A stretch of 64,000 nucleotides of DNA from Paenibacillus agilis (GCF_007786455.1 NZ_VNJK01000001.1:3062673-3126672), one strand, 5' to 3'. Counted from the stretch's first letter, positions 28,693 through 37,951 are shown. Program-made: numbers and translations. Notes: generated by a model not told the origin, from the sequence alone.

Positions 28693-29553
28693 TTAAGGAT
28701 GTTCCAACGTTATTTGTCCCATCTTGCCTGCTCGAAGTTCACGCAAAATAATGCCTGAAACTTTCTCAAGATCGACACGTCCACCGCTAACCAAACATCC
28801 GCGCTTACGTCCGATTTCCTCCATAATGGAGACAATCTCATTCGGGTCCTCAATATCATGAAGCGGCGTTTCCAATTCGAAACGCTCTTTAAGCCGCTCC
28901 CAATAGTGAGCAGACATAAACTTCAGCGCATAAAAGGCAATATCCTCTACATTCAACACTTGATCCTTTATCGCCCCAGTAACTGCTAGACGATAACCAA
29001 CCAACTGATCTTCGAATTTAGGCCACAAAATACCTGGTGTATCGAGCAACTCCATCTCAGAGCCTACCCGAATCCATTGTTGGCCTTTCGTTACACCTGG
29101 ACGATCGCCAGTGGCAGCAACTTGTCTGCCCGCCAGCTTATTGATCAATGTAGACTTACCTACGTTAGGAATACCTACGATAAGAGCACGAACAGGTCGC
29201 GGCTTCAATCCTTTGGCTATTAGGCGCTCAAACTTCGCTTCCAGCAGCTTACGTGCTTCCACTTGGATGTTCTGAATATTATATCCAGACGAAGCATCTA
29301 CTGGAATCGCTGCATGCCCTTCTTTACGAAAAACTTCCAACCATTTCGCAGTCGCTTCTGGATCAGCCAAATCGCACTTGTTCATAATAATCAATCTTGG
29401 CTTATCACCAAGAATCTCATGAATCATTGGATTTCGGCTGGAAAGCGGCAAGCGTGCGTCCAACAGCTCGATTGCTACATCGATAAGCTTCAGCTTATCC
29501 TGGATCTGTCTGCGTGCTCTTGTCATATGTCCAGGAAACCATTGTATCGACAT
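28693..29553 (-). CDS. rbgA: Ribosome biogenesis GTPase RbgA (YlqF)
   Basis: A circularly permuted GTPase needed for late 50S subunit assembly. The permuted order is visible: G4 MNKCDLAD comes first (near residue 57), then G1 [16 protein letters not shown] (near 126) and G3 [11 protein letters not shown]. The N-terminus [15 protein letters not shown] is the family signature. The C-terminal helical domain contacts 23S rRNA in known homologues. It follows lepB by 34 bases. Confidence 0.95.
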   Translation of the reverse strand: MSIQWFPGHMTRARRQIQDKLKLIDVAIELLDARLPLSSRNPMIHEILGDKPRLIIMNKCDLADPEATAKWLEVFRKEGHAAIPVDASSGYNIQNIQVEARKLLEAKFERLIAKGLKPRPVRALIVGIPNVGKSTLINKLAGRQVAATGDRPGVTKGQQWIRVGSEMELLDTPGILWPKFEDQLVGYRLAVTGAIKDQVLNVEDIAFYALKFMSAHYWERLKERFELETPLHDIEDPNEIVSIMEEIGRKRGCLVSGGRVDLEKVSGIILRELRAGKMGQITLEHP

Positions 29554-29587
29554 CGCGTTCCACCTCCCTTATCTATGCTGTAATTTT

Positions 29588-30205
29588 TTAATAATGATTA
29601 ATAAACTTCATTTGATTCAATGGCCAGAAAATAACATCTGCACGGCCAATTACTTCACTCAATGGTATAAAGCCTAATACACGGCTATCTGTACTATTGT
29701 CGCGATGGTCACCCATAACAAATATATGACCTTCTGGAACTTTATTTTCCGTTCTCATTTCATTCGGGAAATCACTGTTGTTGTATGTTCCACCTTGCTT
29801 TTTCGCTTCCGCAATCGCTTCTTGTATGTATGGTTCTTCTACTTTCTTACCATTCACAAACAAGTCGTCTCCACGATACTCAATCGTATCACCAGCTACA
29901 CCAATTACACGCTTGATGAGATCGCGCTTCTCATCTGGCACATGGAATACAACTACTTCTCCACGCTTAGGCTCACGGAACTCATACAGGATCTTATTTA
30001 CAATAAGACGCTCACCCGTGTAGAAATTCGGCTCCATCGAAGGACCATCGACAATAAATGGTGCGAATAATAACCAGCGCACCAACACGACAAGCGTGAC
30101 AGCGACAGCAATTGCCTTAATCCATTCCACAAGTTCGTTTTTGCGGCGCGGCTGCGCCGATTGTTCCGCTACAGACGTTTGATTCGATACTTGATCTTGC
30201 TCCAT
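29588..30205 (-). CDS. lepB: Signal peptidase I
   Basis: A type I signal peptidase that removes Sec and Tat signal peptides at the outer face of the membrane. One N-terminal membrane segment (about residues 28-50) precedes the catalytic Ser in VDGPSMEPNF and the catalytic Lys in RDLIKRVIGVAGD; box E is GDHRDNSTDSR. The 205 residues are typical for Gram-positive SipS-type enzymes. It lies between rplS and rbgA. The secreted chitinases in this window are likely substrates. Confidence 0.95.
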   Translation of the reverse strand: MEQDQVSNQTSVAEQSAQPRRKNELVEWIKAIAVAVTLVVLVRWLLFAPFIVDGPSMEPNFYTGERLIVNKILYEFREPKRGEVVVFHVPDEKRDLIKRVIGVAGDTIEYRGDDLFVNGKKVEEPYIQEAIAEAKKQGGTYNNSDFPNEMRTENKVPEGHIFVMGDHRDNSTDSRVLGFIPLSEVIGRADVIFWPLNQMKFINHY

Positions 30206-30286
30206 AGGCCGTGCCCCGCTTTCTTCCTAGGATGCTTATCCAATGTAACTTACATATCATTAGCGTACCAAATTGTTTAAAGAATA

Positions 30287-30315
30287 GCAAAAGGGACTTG
30301 CGAGATCGCAAGCCC
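30287..30315 (-). terminator. Terminator after rplS
   Basis: GGGaCTTGCG (30293-30302) and CGCAAGcCCC (30307-30315) form a short GC-rich stem with an AGAT loop; on the minus strand CCCTTTTG follows. It lies 11 bases beyond rplS. Confidence 0.8.
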
Positions 30316-30326
30316 CCGGTCTTTCA

Positions 30327-30668
30327 TTATCGAATCTCTTTGATTCTCGCTGCTTTACCGCGTAGGTTACGAAGATAATAAAGCTTCGCACGACGGACTT
30401 TACCACGGCGAGCCACTTCGATTTTATCGATCTTTGGCGAGTGAATCGGGAATGTACGCTCAACTCCTACACCGTAGGAAATTTTACGAACTGTAAACGT
30501 TTCACTGATTCCGCCACCGCGACGTTTAATCACTACACCTTCGAAAAGCTGGATACGCTCACGAGATCCCTCGATAACTTTGACATGTACTTTCAAAGTA
30601 TCACCAGGACGGAAGCTTGGTACATCTTTACGAAGTTGTTCTTGAGTAATCGCTTGTACGATATTCAT
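30327..30668 (-). CDS. rplS: 50S ribosomal protein bL19
   Basis: Ribosomal protein L19 at the 30S-50S interface. The sequence [40 protein letters not shown] and the basic C-terminus [20 protein letters not shown] are characteristic; 113 residues is the normal size. It has its own sigma-A promoter and a structured leader, and is followed by a terminator, so it can be made separately from trmD. Confidence 0.97.
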   Translation of the reverse strand: MNIVQAITQEQLRKDVPSFRPGDTLKVHVKVIEGSRERIQLFEGVVIKRRGGGISETFTVRKISYGVGVERTFPIHSPKIDKIEVARRGKVRRAKLYYLRNLRGKAARIKEIR

Positions 30669-30699
30669 CTATGACTCCCTCCTTCCACACAGGCGTTCT

Positions 30700-30743
30700 T
30701 ACAGCTCGGAGATGCTCTATTTGCATGCTCGTCATCATCTGTA
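30700..30743 (-). promoter_or_regulatory. Structured rplS leader (possible L19 autoregulatory element)
   Basis: In the minus-strand leader TACAG (30743-30739) can pair with CTGTA (30704-30700), enclosing GATG/CATC, just upstream of the rplS RBS. Firmicutes carry an L19-binding leader in this place. I cannot match the known consensus in detail, so this is tentative. The 315-base gap 30669-30983 otherwise holds only the promoter. Confidence 0.4.
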
Positions 30744-30774
30744 GCGGACCGCCGTATTCCACACAACAGAAGTC

Positions 30775-30803
30775 ATTATATCACACCACTATATCTTACA
30801 CAA
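30775..30803 (-). promoter_or_regulatory. Sigma-A promoter of rplS
   Basis: TTGTGT, a 17-base spacer and a perfect TATAAT on the minus strand. It gives a leader of about 100 bases before rplS. Confidence 0.75.
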
Positions 30804-30983
30804 GAGGATTACTTGCAAAATAATTATCTAACCTTCATGATGATCATACACCAACGTATTGCGACAATCAGATTACTTCTCGCATACCTAGTCATGAAGA
30901 GTAGCAGCCTATTAGATAACACAATCCATATCGTAATTATAGCAATAGCTTATTTGTATGTAAGTTCCATTTAGATCAGCAAA

Positions 30984-31184
30984 CTATTCGTACAGTGCAT
31001 CTCTTAACTTACTAGACATCCCACTTGATTTCCTTGACGCTGAAAGGGACTTTCGCAACCGCTCATTTGCATCGTTTAAAGATTCTAACTCTTGAAGCAA
31101 CTCTTCAAGTAGTTGGCACGCCTGTTCATCTACAGTCAACTTAACTGTATCTACGCGTTGGCGATAATCATGTAAATTAGTCAT
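30984..31184 (-). CDS. Small hypothetical coiled-coil protein
   Basis: A 66-residue protein (start ATG 31184, MTNLHDYRQRVDTVKL, AGGAGT 10 bases upstream). Its middle is a heptad-like helix (EQACQLLEELLQELESLNDA) and its end is basic and Ser-rich. No family was recognised. It lies 29 bases after the acetyltransferase gene and may be co-transcribed with it. Confidence 0.6.
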   Translation of the reverse strand: MTNLHDYRQRVDTVKLTVDEQACQLLEELLQELESLNDANERLRKSLSASRKSSGMSSKLRDALYE

Positions 31185-31213
31185 TATTGTCTTTACTCCT
31201 ACCACTTAAGATA

Positions 31214-31630
31214 TTATCCGATCCGATATTGCCATATGTACATCCCACGACTTTCTTGTACACACTGCCACCCTGTCTTTTCGTAATAAGCGTTAAAGGT
31301 AGACATTGTAGAACAGTTAGCCTCAATATATTCCACATCTATTTTTCGCAGCATTTGTACTATTACCCCATTACCCCGAAAACGTTCATTAAGAGCAAAT
31401 TGATACAGTGAAGCTGAGTTGCTGGTCTTTCTACGATAAAAGCGAAGTGCCCCTACCAACTTGTGTTCCTCTGCCGCAATTATAACTTGTTGTCTGCGAC
31501 ATGCAGCTTTTGCGCCATCTGGACACAAGAACTCAAGATTACTTATACCATCGTGTGAAGCCTGAATATGCTTGGCAAAAAATCGTGCAACTACTTCCGC
31601 ACAGCGATAATCTGCTGTGTGTAATTCCAT
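31214..31630 (-). CDS. GNAT family N-acetyltransferase
   Basis: A 138-residue protein with a GNAT-like pattern: VIIAAEEHKLVGALRFYRR is the central beta strand region, and ALNERFRGNGVIVQML is the acetyl-CoA loop (RxxGxG/A type). The C-terminal NAYYEKTGWQCV is the usual strand before the end of the fold. The substrate is unknown. The ATG at 31630 has GGAGAG 7 bases upstream. Confidence 0.75.
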   Translation of the reverse strand: MELHTADYRCAEVVARFFAKHIQASHDGISNLEFLCPDGAKAACRRQQVIIAAEEHKLVGALRFYRRKTSNSASLYQFALNERFRGNGVIVQMLRKIDVEYIEANCSTMSTFNAYYEKTGWQCVQESRGMYIWQYRIG

Positions 31631-31819
31631 GACACATCTCTCCATTCATGAATAAGTAGAACCTTTCTACCTGCTCGTCGCTCGCATATTTAACACGTAT
31701 CCCTCTATTATATACGAACAAAACACGAACAGCTATACTTATTCATTCAGATGTGCTATACTATGAAAGTTGCATGTATAACCCTCACCAATTAGTTCCT
31801 CAAAACAAGAATAATTAAT

Positions 31820-31935
31820 ATCCTCATATCTTGTCTAATTCCCAACTAACCCTAAAGAATTGACGATGGTAGACTTGATTCACACTGGCGCGGTCATCGG
31901 AGCCGCAAGGACGAAAGAGAGGTAGGGCTTTTGTC
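31820..31935. other. Unexplained GC-rich segment between trmD and the GNAT gene
   Basis: Within the AT-rich gap 31631-32047, bases about 31846-31935 are markedly richer in GC and bounded by CCCTA and TAGGG, which could pair. No ORF with a good RBS covers it. It could be a small RNA or leader, or a gene relic; I recognise neither. Confidence 0.25.
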
Positions 31936-31988
31936 GTTTCAGATAACCTAATATGATCACCGCATTTTATTCTTATAGAAGGAACAAC

Positions 31989-32033
31989 AAGCGGCTGTTT
32001 CATGGATGTCGTTACCCATTGAAACAGCCGCTT
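31989..32033. terminator. Terminator after trmD
   Basis: AAGCGGCTGTTTCA (31989-32002) and TGAAACAGCCGCTT (32020-32033) are perfect 14-base arms. The plus side continues TTTTCT and the minus side GTTGTTCC. It lies 15 bases beyond the trmD stop. Confidence 0.75.
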
Positions 32034-32047
32034 TTCTATCGTTGCAG

Positions 32048-32833
32048 TCATTTCGAATTGTTTGATTTCAGCCGCTGCAAAATGGCTCGATCTTTGTCGC
32101 TCAGTTCGACTTTATCCAGCAGATCCGGTCTGCGCTCTATCGTTCGACGAAGTGACTGTTCTCGACGCCATGCTTCAACATTCGCATGATGCCCGCTTAA
32201 CAGTACATCTGGCACTTTCATATCTCGGAACTCCGCTGGACGTGTATAGTGAGGATACTCCAACAAACCAGTGCTAAATGAATCCGTTATCGCAGAAGAT
32301 TCATTACCCAGAACGCCAGGTAGCAATCTCACTACAGAATCCACCACGACCATTGCAGGAAGCTCTCCTCCTGTCAACACATAGTCACCAATAGATAGCT
32401 CATCCGTGACAAGAAACTCGCGTATACGCTCGTCATACCCTTCATAGTGTCCACAAATAAAGATAAGGTGATCTTCTTGTGACAATTCCTCAGCCTTAGA
32501 CTGTGAAAACGTCTCTCCTTGCGGGCACATAAGAATAACGCGCGGACGTCGTGGAGTACGAGTATCGCTTTCTTCCTTTTGTTCAGTATGTTCAACGGAC
32601 GCCTTTTGAATAACATCTTCAACAGCTCCGAATATTGGATCTGGCTTAAGTACCATCCCACCGCCGCCGCCGTATGGATAATCATCGACGGTATTGTGTT
32701 TGTTCGTAGCGTACTCGCGAAAATTGACTGTATTTAAAGATACAAGCCCTTTTTCACGTGCTTTCCCCAAAATACTTGCGCCAAACACACCCTCACACAT
32801 CTCAGGGAAAAGCGTTAGGACATCAATACGCAT
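32048..32833 (-). CDS. trmD: tRNA (guanine37-N1)-methyltransferase TrmD
   Basis: A SPOUT methyltransferase that makes m1G37 in tRNA and so prevents frameshifting. [29 protein letters not shown] and the knot motif [18 protein letters not shown] are diagnostic. An inserted Glu/Thr-rich stretch near residues 80-95 is slightly longer than in B. subtilis. The 261 residues fit. The start shares one base with the end of rimM. Confidence 0.96.
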   Translation of the reverse strand: MRIDVLTLFPEMCEGVFGASILGKAREKGLVSLNTVNFREYATNKHNTVDDYPYGGGGGMVLKPDPIFGAVEDVIQKASVEHTEQKEESDTRTPRRPRVILMCPQGETFSQSKAEELSQEDHLIFICGHYEGYDERIREFLVTDELSIGDYVLTGGELPAMVVVDSVVRLLPGVLGNESSAITDSFSTGLLEYPHYTRPAEFRDMKVPDVLLSGHHANVEAWRREQSLRRTIERRPDLLDKVELSDKDRAILQRLKSNNSK

Positions 32834-33354
32834 TACAACAGCCCCTCCATTAGGTGGACCTTTATGAGCTTGTCCTGCACATTAATATCGAGTACAACAT
32901 CTTCAATGTACGGTAATAGCAAGTCCGAACCTTTTGGACGCTTTACAACCCACACATCATTTGCTCCAGGAGATAGTATTTCCTTGATAACTCCAAGTTC
33001 TTCTCCTGCATCACTGATGACACGGCAACCAATAATATCACGATAATAGAACTCATTTTCTTCTAGCTTCACTTGCTGGTCTTCGGACACCTTAAGCAAG
33101 CAACCTTTATATTTTTCGACATCATTAATGTTGTCGTATTCTTTCAGCTTTACAATGTATAATTTTTTATGCTCACGAGCTTTTTCCACCGTTACCGATA
33201 AATGCAGTTGCTTAGCTTCATCAACGATAAATAGCTGACTATTTTTAGCAAAGCGCACTTCTGGAAAGTCCGTATGCGAAACAATTTTTATTTCTCCGCG
33301 AATACCTTGTGTATTCACAATTTCTCCGACTGTAATCAACTTCTCGTTCATCAT
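32833..33354 (-). CDS. rimM: Ribosome maturation factor RimM
   Basis: A 30S maturation factor that binds protein S19. The N-terminal RimM domain ([15 protein letters not shown]) is followed by a PRC-barrel ([26 protein letters not shown]-type end [17 protein letters not shown]). The 173 residues are normal. It overlaps trmD by one base. Two mutually exclusive hairpins and a terminator lie upstream, so its expression may be separate from rpsP-khpA. Confidence 0.94.
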   Translation of the reverse strand: MMNEKLITVGEIVNTQGIRGEIKIVSHTDFPEVRFAKNSQLFIVDEAKQLHLSVTVEKAREHKKLYIVKLKEYDNINDVEKYKGCLLKVSEDQQVKLEENEFYYRDIIGCRVISDAGEELGVIKEILSPGANDVWVVKRPKGSDLLLPYIEDVVLDINVQDKLIKVHLMEGLL

Positions 33355-33381
33355 TCAACCTCCTGTGCCAATCAAGCACAC

Positions 33382-33414
33382 AACTTTCGTAAGAAGAAAG
33401 TTAGTCCTTCTTAC
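33382..33414 (-). promoter_or_regulatory. Overlapping alternative hairpins before rimM
   Basis: Plus-strand coordinates: GTAAGAAG (33389-33396) pairs with CTTCTTAC (33407-33414), while AACTTTC (33382-33388) pairs with GAAAGTT (33396-33402). The two stems share sequence and cannot form fully together. They lie about 30 bases upstream of rimM. Confidence 0.4.
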
Positions 33415-33429
33415 AGTTTCCAACAAATC

Positions 33430-33477
33430 ATAATAAAAATATACGAAAACGGGTTAGGAACGTATCCTAACCCGTTT
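33430..33477 (-). terminator. Terminator after khpA
   Basis: AAACGGGTTAGGA (33447-33459) and TCCTAACCCGTTT (33465-33477) are perfect 13-base arms with a 5-base loop. On the minus strand TCGTATATTTTTATT follows. It separates rpsP-khpA from rimM-trmD. Confidence 0.82.
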
Positions 33478-33484
33478 CGACTTA

Positions 33485-33715
33485 TTAAGAAATAATGTCC
33501 ACAGCTACCCGCTTAGGAACCTTCACGGCTGCTGATGTAACGACCGTACGAAGTGCTTTCGCAATGCGGCCCTGTTTGCCGATAACTTTACCGACATCTT
33601 CGGGATGAACATGAAGTTCATAAACGAGCACATGCTCCTTTTCCACAACTTCAACACGGACATCATCCGGATGATCGACCAAAGCGCGTGCAATTACTGA
33701 CACCAACTCTTTCAT
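33485..33715 (-). CDS. khpA: KH domain RNA-binding protein KhpA (YlqC)
   Basis: A 76-residue single KH domain protein that binds RNA and, with KhpB, affects cell elongation in some Firmicutes. The GxxG loop is in KVIGKQGRIAKALRT. It lies 23 bases after rpsP and ends just before a strong terminator. The ylqD gene that follows in B. subtilis is not present here. Confidence 0.92.
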   Translation of the reverse strand: MKELVSVIARALVDHPDDVRVEVVEKEHVLVYELHVHPEDVGKVIGKQGRIAKALRTVVTSAAVKVPKRVAVDIIS

Positions 33716-33738
33716 CTCCGACCCTCCGAACGAATGAA

Positions 33739-34020
33739 TTACTTCTGAAGTTTAGACTCATGGAACTTCTTCATAACGCCAGCTTTGCTAAGCAAGTTGC
33801 GAACTGTATCAGAAGCTTGAGCACCAGTTTGAAGCCATTTCAACGCTTTTTCTTCGTCGATGCTTACTACAGCTGGTTGAGCAACTGGGTTGTAATGACC
33901 GATTTCTTCGATGAAACGACCGTCACGCGGGGAACGGGAGTCAGATACAACTACACGGTAGAAAGGCGCTTTATGAGCACCCATACGTTTAAGACGGATA
34001 CGTACTGCCACGAAATTCAC
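33739..34020 (-). CDS. rpsP: 30S ribosomal protein bS16
   Basis: Ribosomal protein S16 of 93 residues. The N-terminus [20 protein letters not shown] and [18 protein letters not shown] are diagnostic. It follows ffh by 30 bases with an AAGGAGGTG RBS and precedes khpA, the standard order. Confidence 0.97.
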   Translation of the reverse strand: MNFVAVRIRLKRMGAHKAPFYRVVVSDSRSPRDGRFIEEIGHYNPVAQPAVVSIDEEKALKWLQTGAQASDTVRNLLSKAGVMKKFHESKLQK

Positions 34021-34050
34021 CTCCTTAATAAAATCTCATTATATTTGAGC

Positions 34051-35424
34051 TTAGCGGAACGGGAAACGCATTCCTTTTCCGACTTTGCTTTTCAAATTTT
34101 TCATCATTTTCGGACCTTTAGGTCCCATCATATCTGAGAACTGCTTCATAACACGGCGCATTTCATCAAATTGCTTGATTAAGCGGTTTACATCAGCAAG
34201 CTGTGTACCACTACCAGTAGCAATACGTTTACGACGGCTATGATTGATAAGATCTGGATCTTGGCGTTCTTTGCTCGTCATAGAACGGACAATCGCTTCA
34301 ATGCGATCCATCTGACGTTCATCAACCTGCATATTCGCCTGCTGCTTCATCTTACCCATGCCAGGTATCATATCAAGAATTTGGTCCAATGGTCCAAGTT
34401 TCTTTACTTGTTGCATTTGATCTAGGAAATCGTCGAACGAAAATTCGGCGTTGCGCATCTTGCGCTCCATTTCCTTCGCTTGATCAGCATCGATATTGGC
34501 TTGAGCCTTCTCGATTAGGGAGAGCATATCACCCATACCAAGAATTCGAGAAGCCATACGTTCTGGATGGAAAGACTCCAAAGCATCAATCTTCTCACCT
34601 AGCGCTGCGAACTTGATCGGGCACCCAGTGACTGCCTTAACAGACAACGCGGCACCACCACGTGTGTCTCCATCAAGCTTCGTTAATACAACCCCTGTCA
34701 GTGTCAGTTGTTGATTAAAGCTTTCAGCGACGTTAACAGCGTCTTGACCTGTCATTGCATCAACGACTAGCAACACTTCATCTGGCTTAACTGTCTCATG
34801 AATTTGCTTTAGCTCGTCCATCAACGCTTCGTCGATGTGCAAACGACCAGCCGTATCAATAATGACATAATCCAAATGTTGTTCACGTGCATGATCCATC
34901 GCTTGACGCGCGATGTCAACTGGATTCGCTTGATCACCAAGTGTAAATACCGGTACCTTAATCTGTTCACCCAACACTTGAAGCTGCTTAATCGCAGCAG
35001 GACGGTAAATATCCGCCGCTACAAGCAATGGCTTATGATTCTGCTTCTGAAGAAGCTTAGCTAACTTTGCAGATGTCGTTGTCTTACCAGCACCTTGCAA
35101 ACCAGCCATCATAATGACAGTAGGTGGTTTATTAGCTTTCGCCAACTTAGCAGCTGAGCCACCCATCAAATCTGTCAATTCCTTATTGACGATATCGATG
35201 ATGACCATGCCTGGCGTAAAGCTCTTCATGACATCTTGGCCGATAGCTTTTTCCTTAACTTTTGCGATAAATTCTTTTACTACTTTGAAGTTGACATCAG
35301 CTTCGAGAAGTGCTAGACGCACCTCGCGCATTGCTTCATTCACATCATCTTCTGTAACTTTTCCTTTACCCTTCAACTTGCTGAATACTGATTGCAAGCG
35401 ATTCGTTAATCCTTCGAATGCCAT
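34051..35424 (-). CDS. ffh: Signal recognition particle GTPase Ffh
   Basis: The SRP54 homologue that binds signal sequences and 4.5S/scRNA and docks with FtsY. N and G domains carry GLQGAGKTTTSAKLAKLL (G1), DTAGRLHIDEALM (G3) and TKLDGDTRGGAALS. The C-terminal M domain is Met-rich (MQVDERQMDRIEAIVRSM, RRVMKQFSDMMG). The 457 residues are normal. It follows ylxM by 19 bases. Its receptor gene ftsY lies about 8 kb away beyond the accessory segment. Confidence 0.97.
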   Translation of the reverse strand: MAFEGLTNRLQSVFSKLKGKGKVTEDDVNEAMREVRLALLEADVNFKVVKEFIAKVKEKAIGQDVMKSFTPGMVIIDIVNKELTDLMGGSAAKLAKANKPPTVIMMAGLQGAGKTTTSAKLAKLLQKQNHKPLLVAADIYRPAAIKQLQVLGEQIKVPVFTLGDQANPVDIARQAMDHAREQHLDYVIIDTAGRLHIDEALMDELKQIHETVKPDEVLLVVDAMTGQDAVNVAESFNQQLTLTGVVLTKLDGDTRGGAALSVKAVTGCPIKFAALGEKIDALESFHPERMASRILGMGDMLSLIEKAQANIDADQAKEMERKMRNAEFSFDDFLDQMQQVKKLGPLDQILDMIPGMGKMKQQANMQVDERQMDRIEAIVRSMTSKERQDPDLINHSRRKRIATGSGTQLADVNRLIKQFDEMRRVMKQFSDMMGPKGPKMMKNLKSKVGKGMRFPFR

Positions 35425-35443
35425 GGTTAGTCACCCCGTTCCC

Positions 35444-35803
35444 TTAATCCAACGCCTGCAGTTCACGGACAATCTCCTGCAGTTCCGCACGCTGCGGGTC
35501 GGGTATTTGCATATGTTCTATCAAGGTATCTTGCAGAGAGGATAGCAGTTTCGAACGCTCTTCGAACTTAGCAAGAAGCTTAAGCTTACTTTCATAAGTA
35601 TCAAGAGTTTGTTCGGCACGCTTAATATGTTCATATACCGCTTGACGGCTAATCCCAAATTCCGCTGCAATCTCACCTAAGGAGAAATCATCATGAAAAT
35701 AACATTTCAAAAACGTTTGCTGTTTTTCTGTTAATAACGGTTCGTAGAAATCAAACAGCATGTTAATTCGATTCGTCTTAGCTAACATCTGTTCTTCGTT
35801 CAT
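35444..35803 (-). CDS. ylxM: YlxM family SRP-associated helix-turn-helix protein
   Basis: A small HTH protein of the YlxM/UPF0122 family, encoded before ffh in most Firmicutes and known to bind SRP RNA and Ffh in streptococci. The HTH reads SLGEIAAEFGISRQAVYEHIKRAEQ. The ATG at 35803 (MNEEQMLAKTNRI, 119 aa) follows AAAGGAG. The C-terminal half is helical. Confidence 0.92.
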   Translation of the reverse strand: MNEEQMLAKTNRINMLFDFYEPLLTEKQQTFLKCYFHDDFSLGEIAAEFGISRQAVYEHIKRAEQTLDTYESKLKLLAKFEERSKLLSSLQDTLIEHMQIPDPQRAELQEIVRELQALD

Positions 35804-35904
35804 ACGGGCCACTCCTTTCGTCAAGGAAAAACACTTTACAGCCCATCGACGTTTTTTATCTTATCTGAAACCAATTCAATTGTCAAGCAATTAACCTTAA
35901 CAAC

Positions 35905-35939
35905 ACAAAAAACCCTCCGCTGATCACTCAACGAAGGGT
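35905..35939 (-). terminator. Terminator after the distal chitinase gene
   Basis: ACCCTcCG (35912-35919) pairs with CGaAGGGT (35932-35939); on the minus strand the stem runs into TTTTTTGTGTT. It lies about 77 bases beyond the chitinase stop and marks the edge of the accessory segment. Confidence 0.75.
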
Positions 35940-36015
35940 CCAACCGAAGGTATTAGAAGAAGAAAATTACATATTAAGAAAGAACATCACTAAGATTATA
36001 ACTAACTAGCTTGGA

Positions 36016-37752
36016 TTAGAAAGGTTGCATACCAAGTGTATCAAGCTTCTCACCTTGAATGTTTGCATTAATTTTGCCTGTTATGTCACGATAATGAGCA
36101 GCACGACGTCTAATACGATTGTCGTCTTCTCCTTTATTGCCTTCTTGATTGCCGTTAATGACCATAATGGTAGCACCGAAACCTGGTACAAGTCCTTTAG
36201 CAAGTTGCTCCGCAGTCGGAGTCCAGTTACCAACGATAATGTCATGGCTTGATGGCTTAGGTGCTTGTGGTGTCATCCAGAATAGAATGCCTGTCAAGAA
36301 TCCCATCTTACCATCTTGCGTAATGGCATCAGGATTTTGAAGCAGAACATTTTTATCTCCGTATATAATGGAACTGATTAAGCCGTAATTGTAATTCCAG
36401 CTTAACTGGATTGGTCCACGACCATGATAGGATTTGCCTGGCACAGCAGGATAATCCTTATTCTCGGCATCAATATAACCTATCTTCGTCCGGTCGTTAG
36501 CGTATGCGACTTCTTCATTAAAGAACAATGCCCAGCGAAGCTCACCACCTGGTGCTGTCGGCCATCCGCCTCCTGTTTCATGTGCAATGTTTGCTAAGAA
36601 AGCAGCCAACTCACGCTTGCGATCATTCTCAGTACCTTCTTTCAAGAACGTTCCGAAATCTGATACTTCCGCAGATTTAGGCTTGGCAACGTTCACAGGC
36701 GCGTTAAAGTCAGGACTTTGATAAATTAACATTTCTGTCTTAGCTGCTTTATCCAGTCTGACAATTTGATACGCATTTGGAACTCCTACACGTGATACAA
36801 CCTTATATTTAATATTCGCAATATCTCTAACCGCTGCAATAAGATTGTCGTACGAATAGTATTCTTTCAAATCTGGACTGTAGAAAGGCTGACTCTTTGC
36901 ACGCTGATGCCATTCTGTCGATCCAAAGCGTAATGGGAATAGCGCTTCAAAATCAGCTCTCGGCAGTGCCGATTGTACAGCCTCGATTGCTTTGTCAGGA
37001 GCATATTTTGCATCGATGCCTCCCCACAATTGGACAACTTGTTTGTCCGTAAGCACTCGACTTTGTCCAACTTCCAAGCCTTCACCTGGTGCAATAATAA
37101 CGGCCTTCGTCTTCACGGTAAACGTATCTGATTGCGAAGAGTTCCCCGCCTTATCATAGGCCTTCACATAATACTTGTACGATGTTGACGCCTGCAAGCC
37201 TGTATCCGTAAACGCTAGTCGATTCGTCTCGCCTACTTTTACGTTATCTCGATAAATCTCATATTTCTTAACACCCACATTATCTTTGGATGCTTTCCAT
37301 ATAAGCTTCACTAGACTTGTCGTTTGTACAGGGGATGTGAGCTGCCCCGGCGCTGTAGGCGCCGAATGATCCGGGCCGTTGTTATCATCATCGTCGTCGT
37401 CATCATCATCATCATCATCGTCATCATCATCGTCGTCATCATCGTCGTCATCATCATCATCATCGTCGTCATCTTTATCAATCAACTTCCATGGCGACTC
37501 TTTCGATGAGCCAGATGGTTGTTCTCCTGAAGTTGTACGCTTAGCCTGATATACTTTCCCCTTGTATACCACAATATCACCAGCATTGTACACCTTCTGT
37601 GCTTGCCAGGAAGCCGCAGTTACAACGGTTTCATGGACGTGCTTGCCGCTAGCAGCAAACGCATGTCCACTAGAAGCTAACAGCGTTACCCCTACAACAG
37701 CACTCAACGTACGAAGCAAAAACGAACGCGAGAATGGATATTTCAAATTCAT
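36016..37752 (-). CDS. Secreted GH19 chitinase with CBM5/12, poly-Asp and Fn3 modules
   Basis: A 578-residue secreted protein. A signal peptide (KYPFSRSFLLRTLSAVVGVT, cleavage near AFAA at 31-34) is followed by a CBM5/12 chitin-binding module (about 45-92), 30 consecutive Asp residues (94-123), a fibronectin III domain (about 130-215) and a GH19 catalytic domain (about 225-578). Catalytic-type motifs are IAHETGGGW and FFNEEVAY, and SYHGRGPIQLSWNYNYG is the GH19 signature. It is paralogous to the next gene. It probably degrades chitin outside the cell. RBS GGGGAGG precedes the ATG. Confidence 0.92.
   Translation of the reverse strand: MNLKYPFSRSFLLRTLSAVVGVTLLASSGHAFAASGKHVHETVVTAASWQAQKVYNAGDIVVYKGKVYQAKRTTSGEQPSGSSKESPWKLIDKDDDDDDDDDDDDDDDDDDDDDDDDDDDDDDNNGPDHSAPTAPGQLTSPVQTTSLVKLIWKASKDNVGVKKYEIYRDNVKVGETNRLAFTDTGLQASTSYKYYVKAYDKAGNSSQSDTFTVKTKAVIIAPGEGLEVGQSRVLTDKQVVQLWGGIDAKYAPDKAIEAVQSALPRADFEALFPLRFGSTEWHQRAKSQPFYSPDLKEYYSYDNLIAAVRDIANIKYKVVSRVGVPNAYQIVRLDKAAKTEMLIYQSPDFNAPVNVAKPKSAEVSDFGTFLKEGTENDRKRELAAFLANIAHETGGGWPTAPGGELRWALFFNEEVAYANDRTKIGYIDAENKDYPAVPGKSYHGRGPIQLSWNYNYGLISSIIYGDKNVLLQNPDAITQDGKMGFLTGILFWMTPQAPKPSSHDIIVGNWTPTAEQLAKGLVPGFGATIMVINGNQEGNKGEDDNRIRRRAAHYRDITGKINANIQGEKLDTLGMQPF
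37384..37473 (-). repeat. Trinucleotide repeat encoding 30 Asp residues
   Basis: Ninety bases made only of ATC and GTC triplets (plus reading), encoding 30 Asp in a row between the chitin-binding and Fn3 modules. GAT and GAC codons are mixed, so the DNA is not a perfect microsatellite, but slippage is possible. Confidence 0.95.
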
Positions 37753-37951
37753 TCATATACCTCCCCTAAAACGTACATTCAAATTACAACCTTGCAGATT
37801 AATGAACAAATGCGACTGTATATGATTATGCAAGTCTTCATGCTGACTATCACTGTAAAGCAACATTTCTATCTCCATTCCTATCCATGCTCATTTCTAT
37901 GAGTTACTTACTATAAGAGTTATCACAAAAAACATAGATACGCTCCGCACA

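Noticed and set aside
31824-32051. 75-aa minus-strand ORF overlapping the trmD terminator
   Set aside because: It runs through a perfect 14-bp terminator stem and lacks an RBS and family features.
37324-37509. Plus-strand ORF of mostly Ile and Val over the Asp repeat
   Set aside because: It is the antisense reading of the poly-Asp codons in the chitinase gene and has no RBS.
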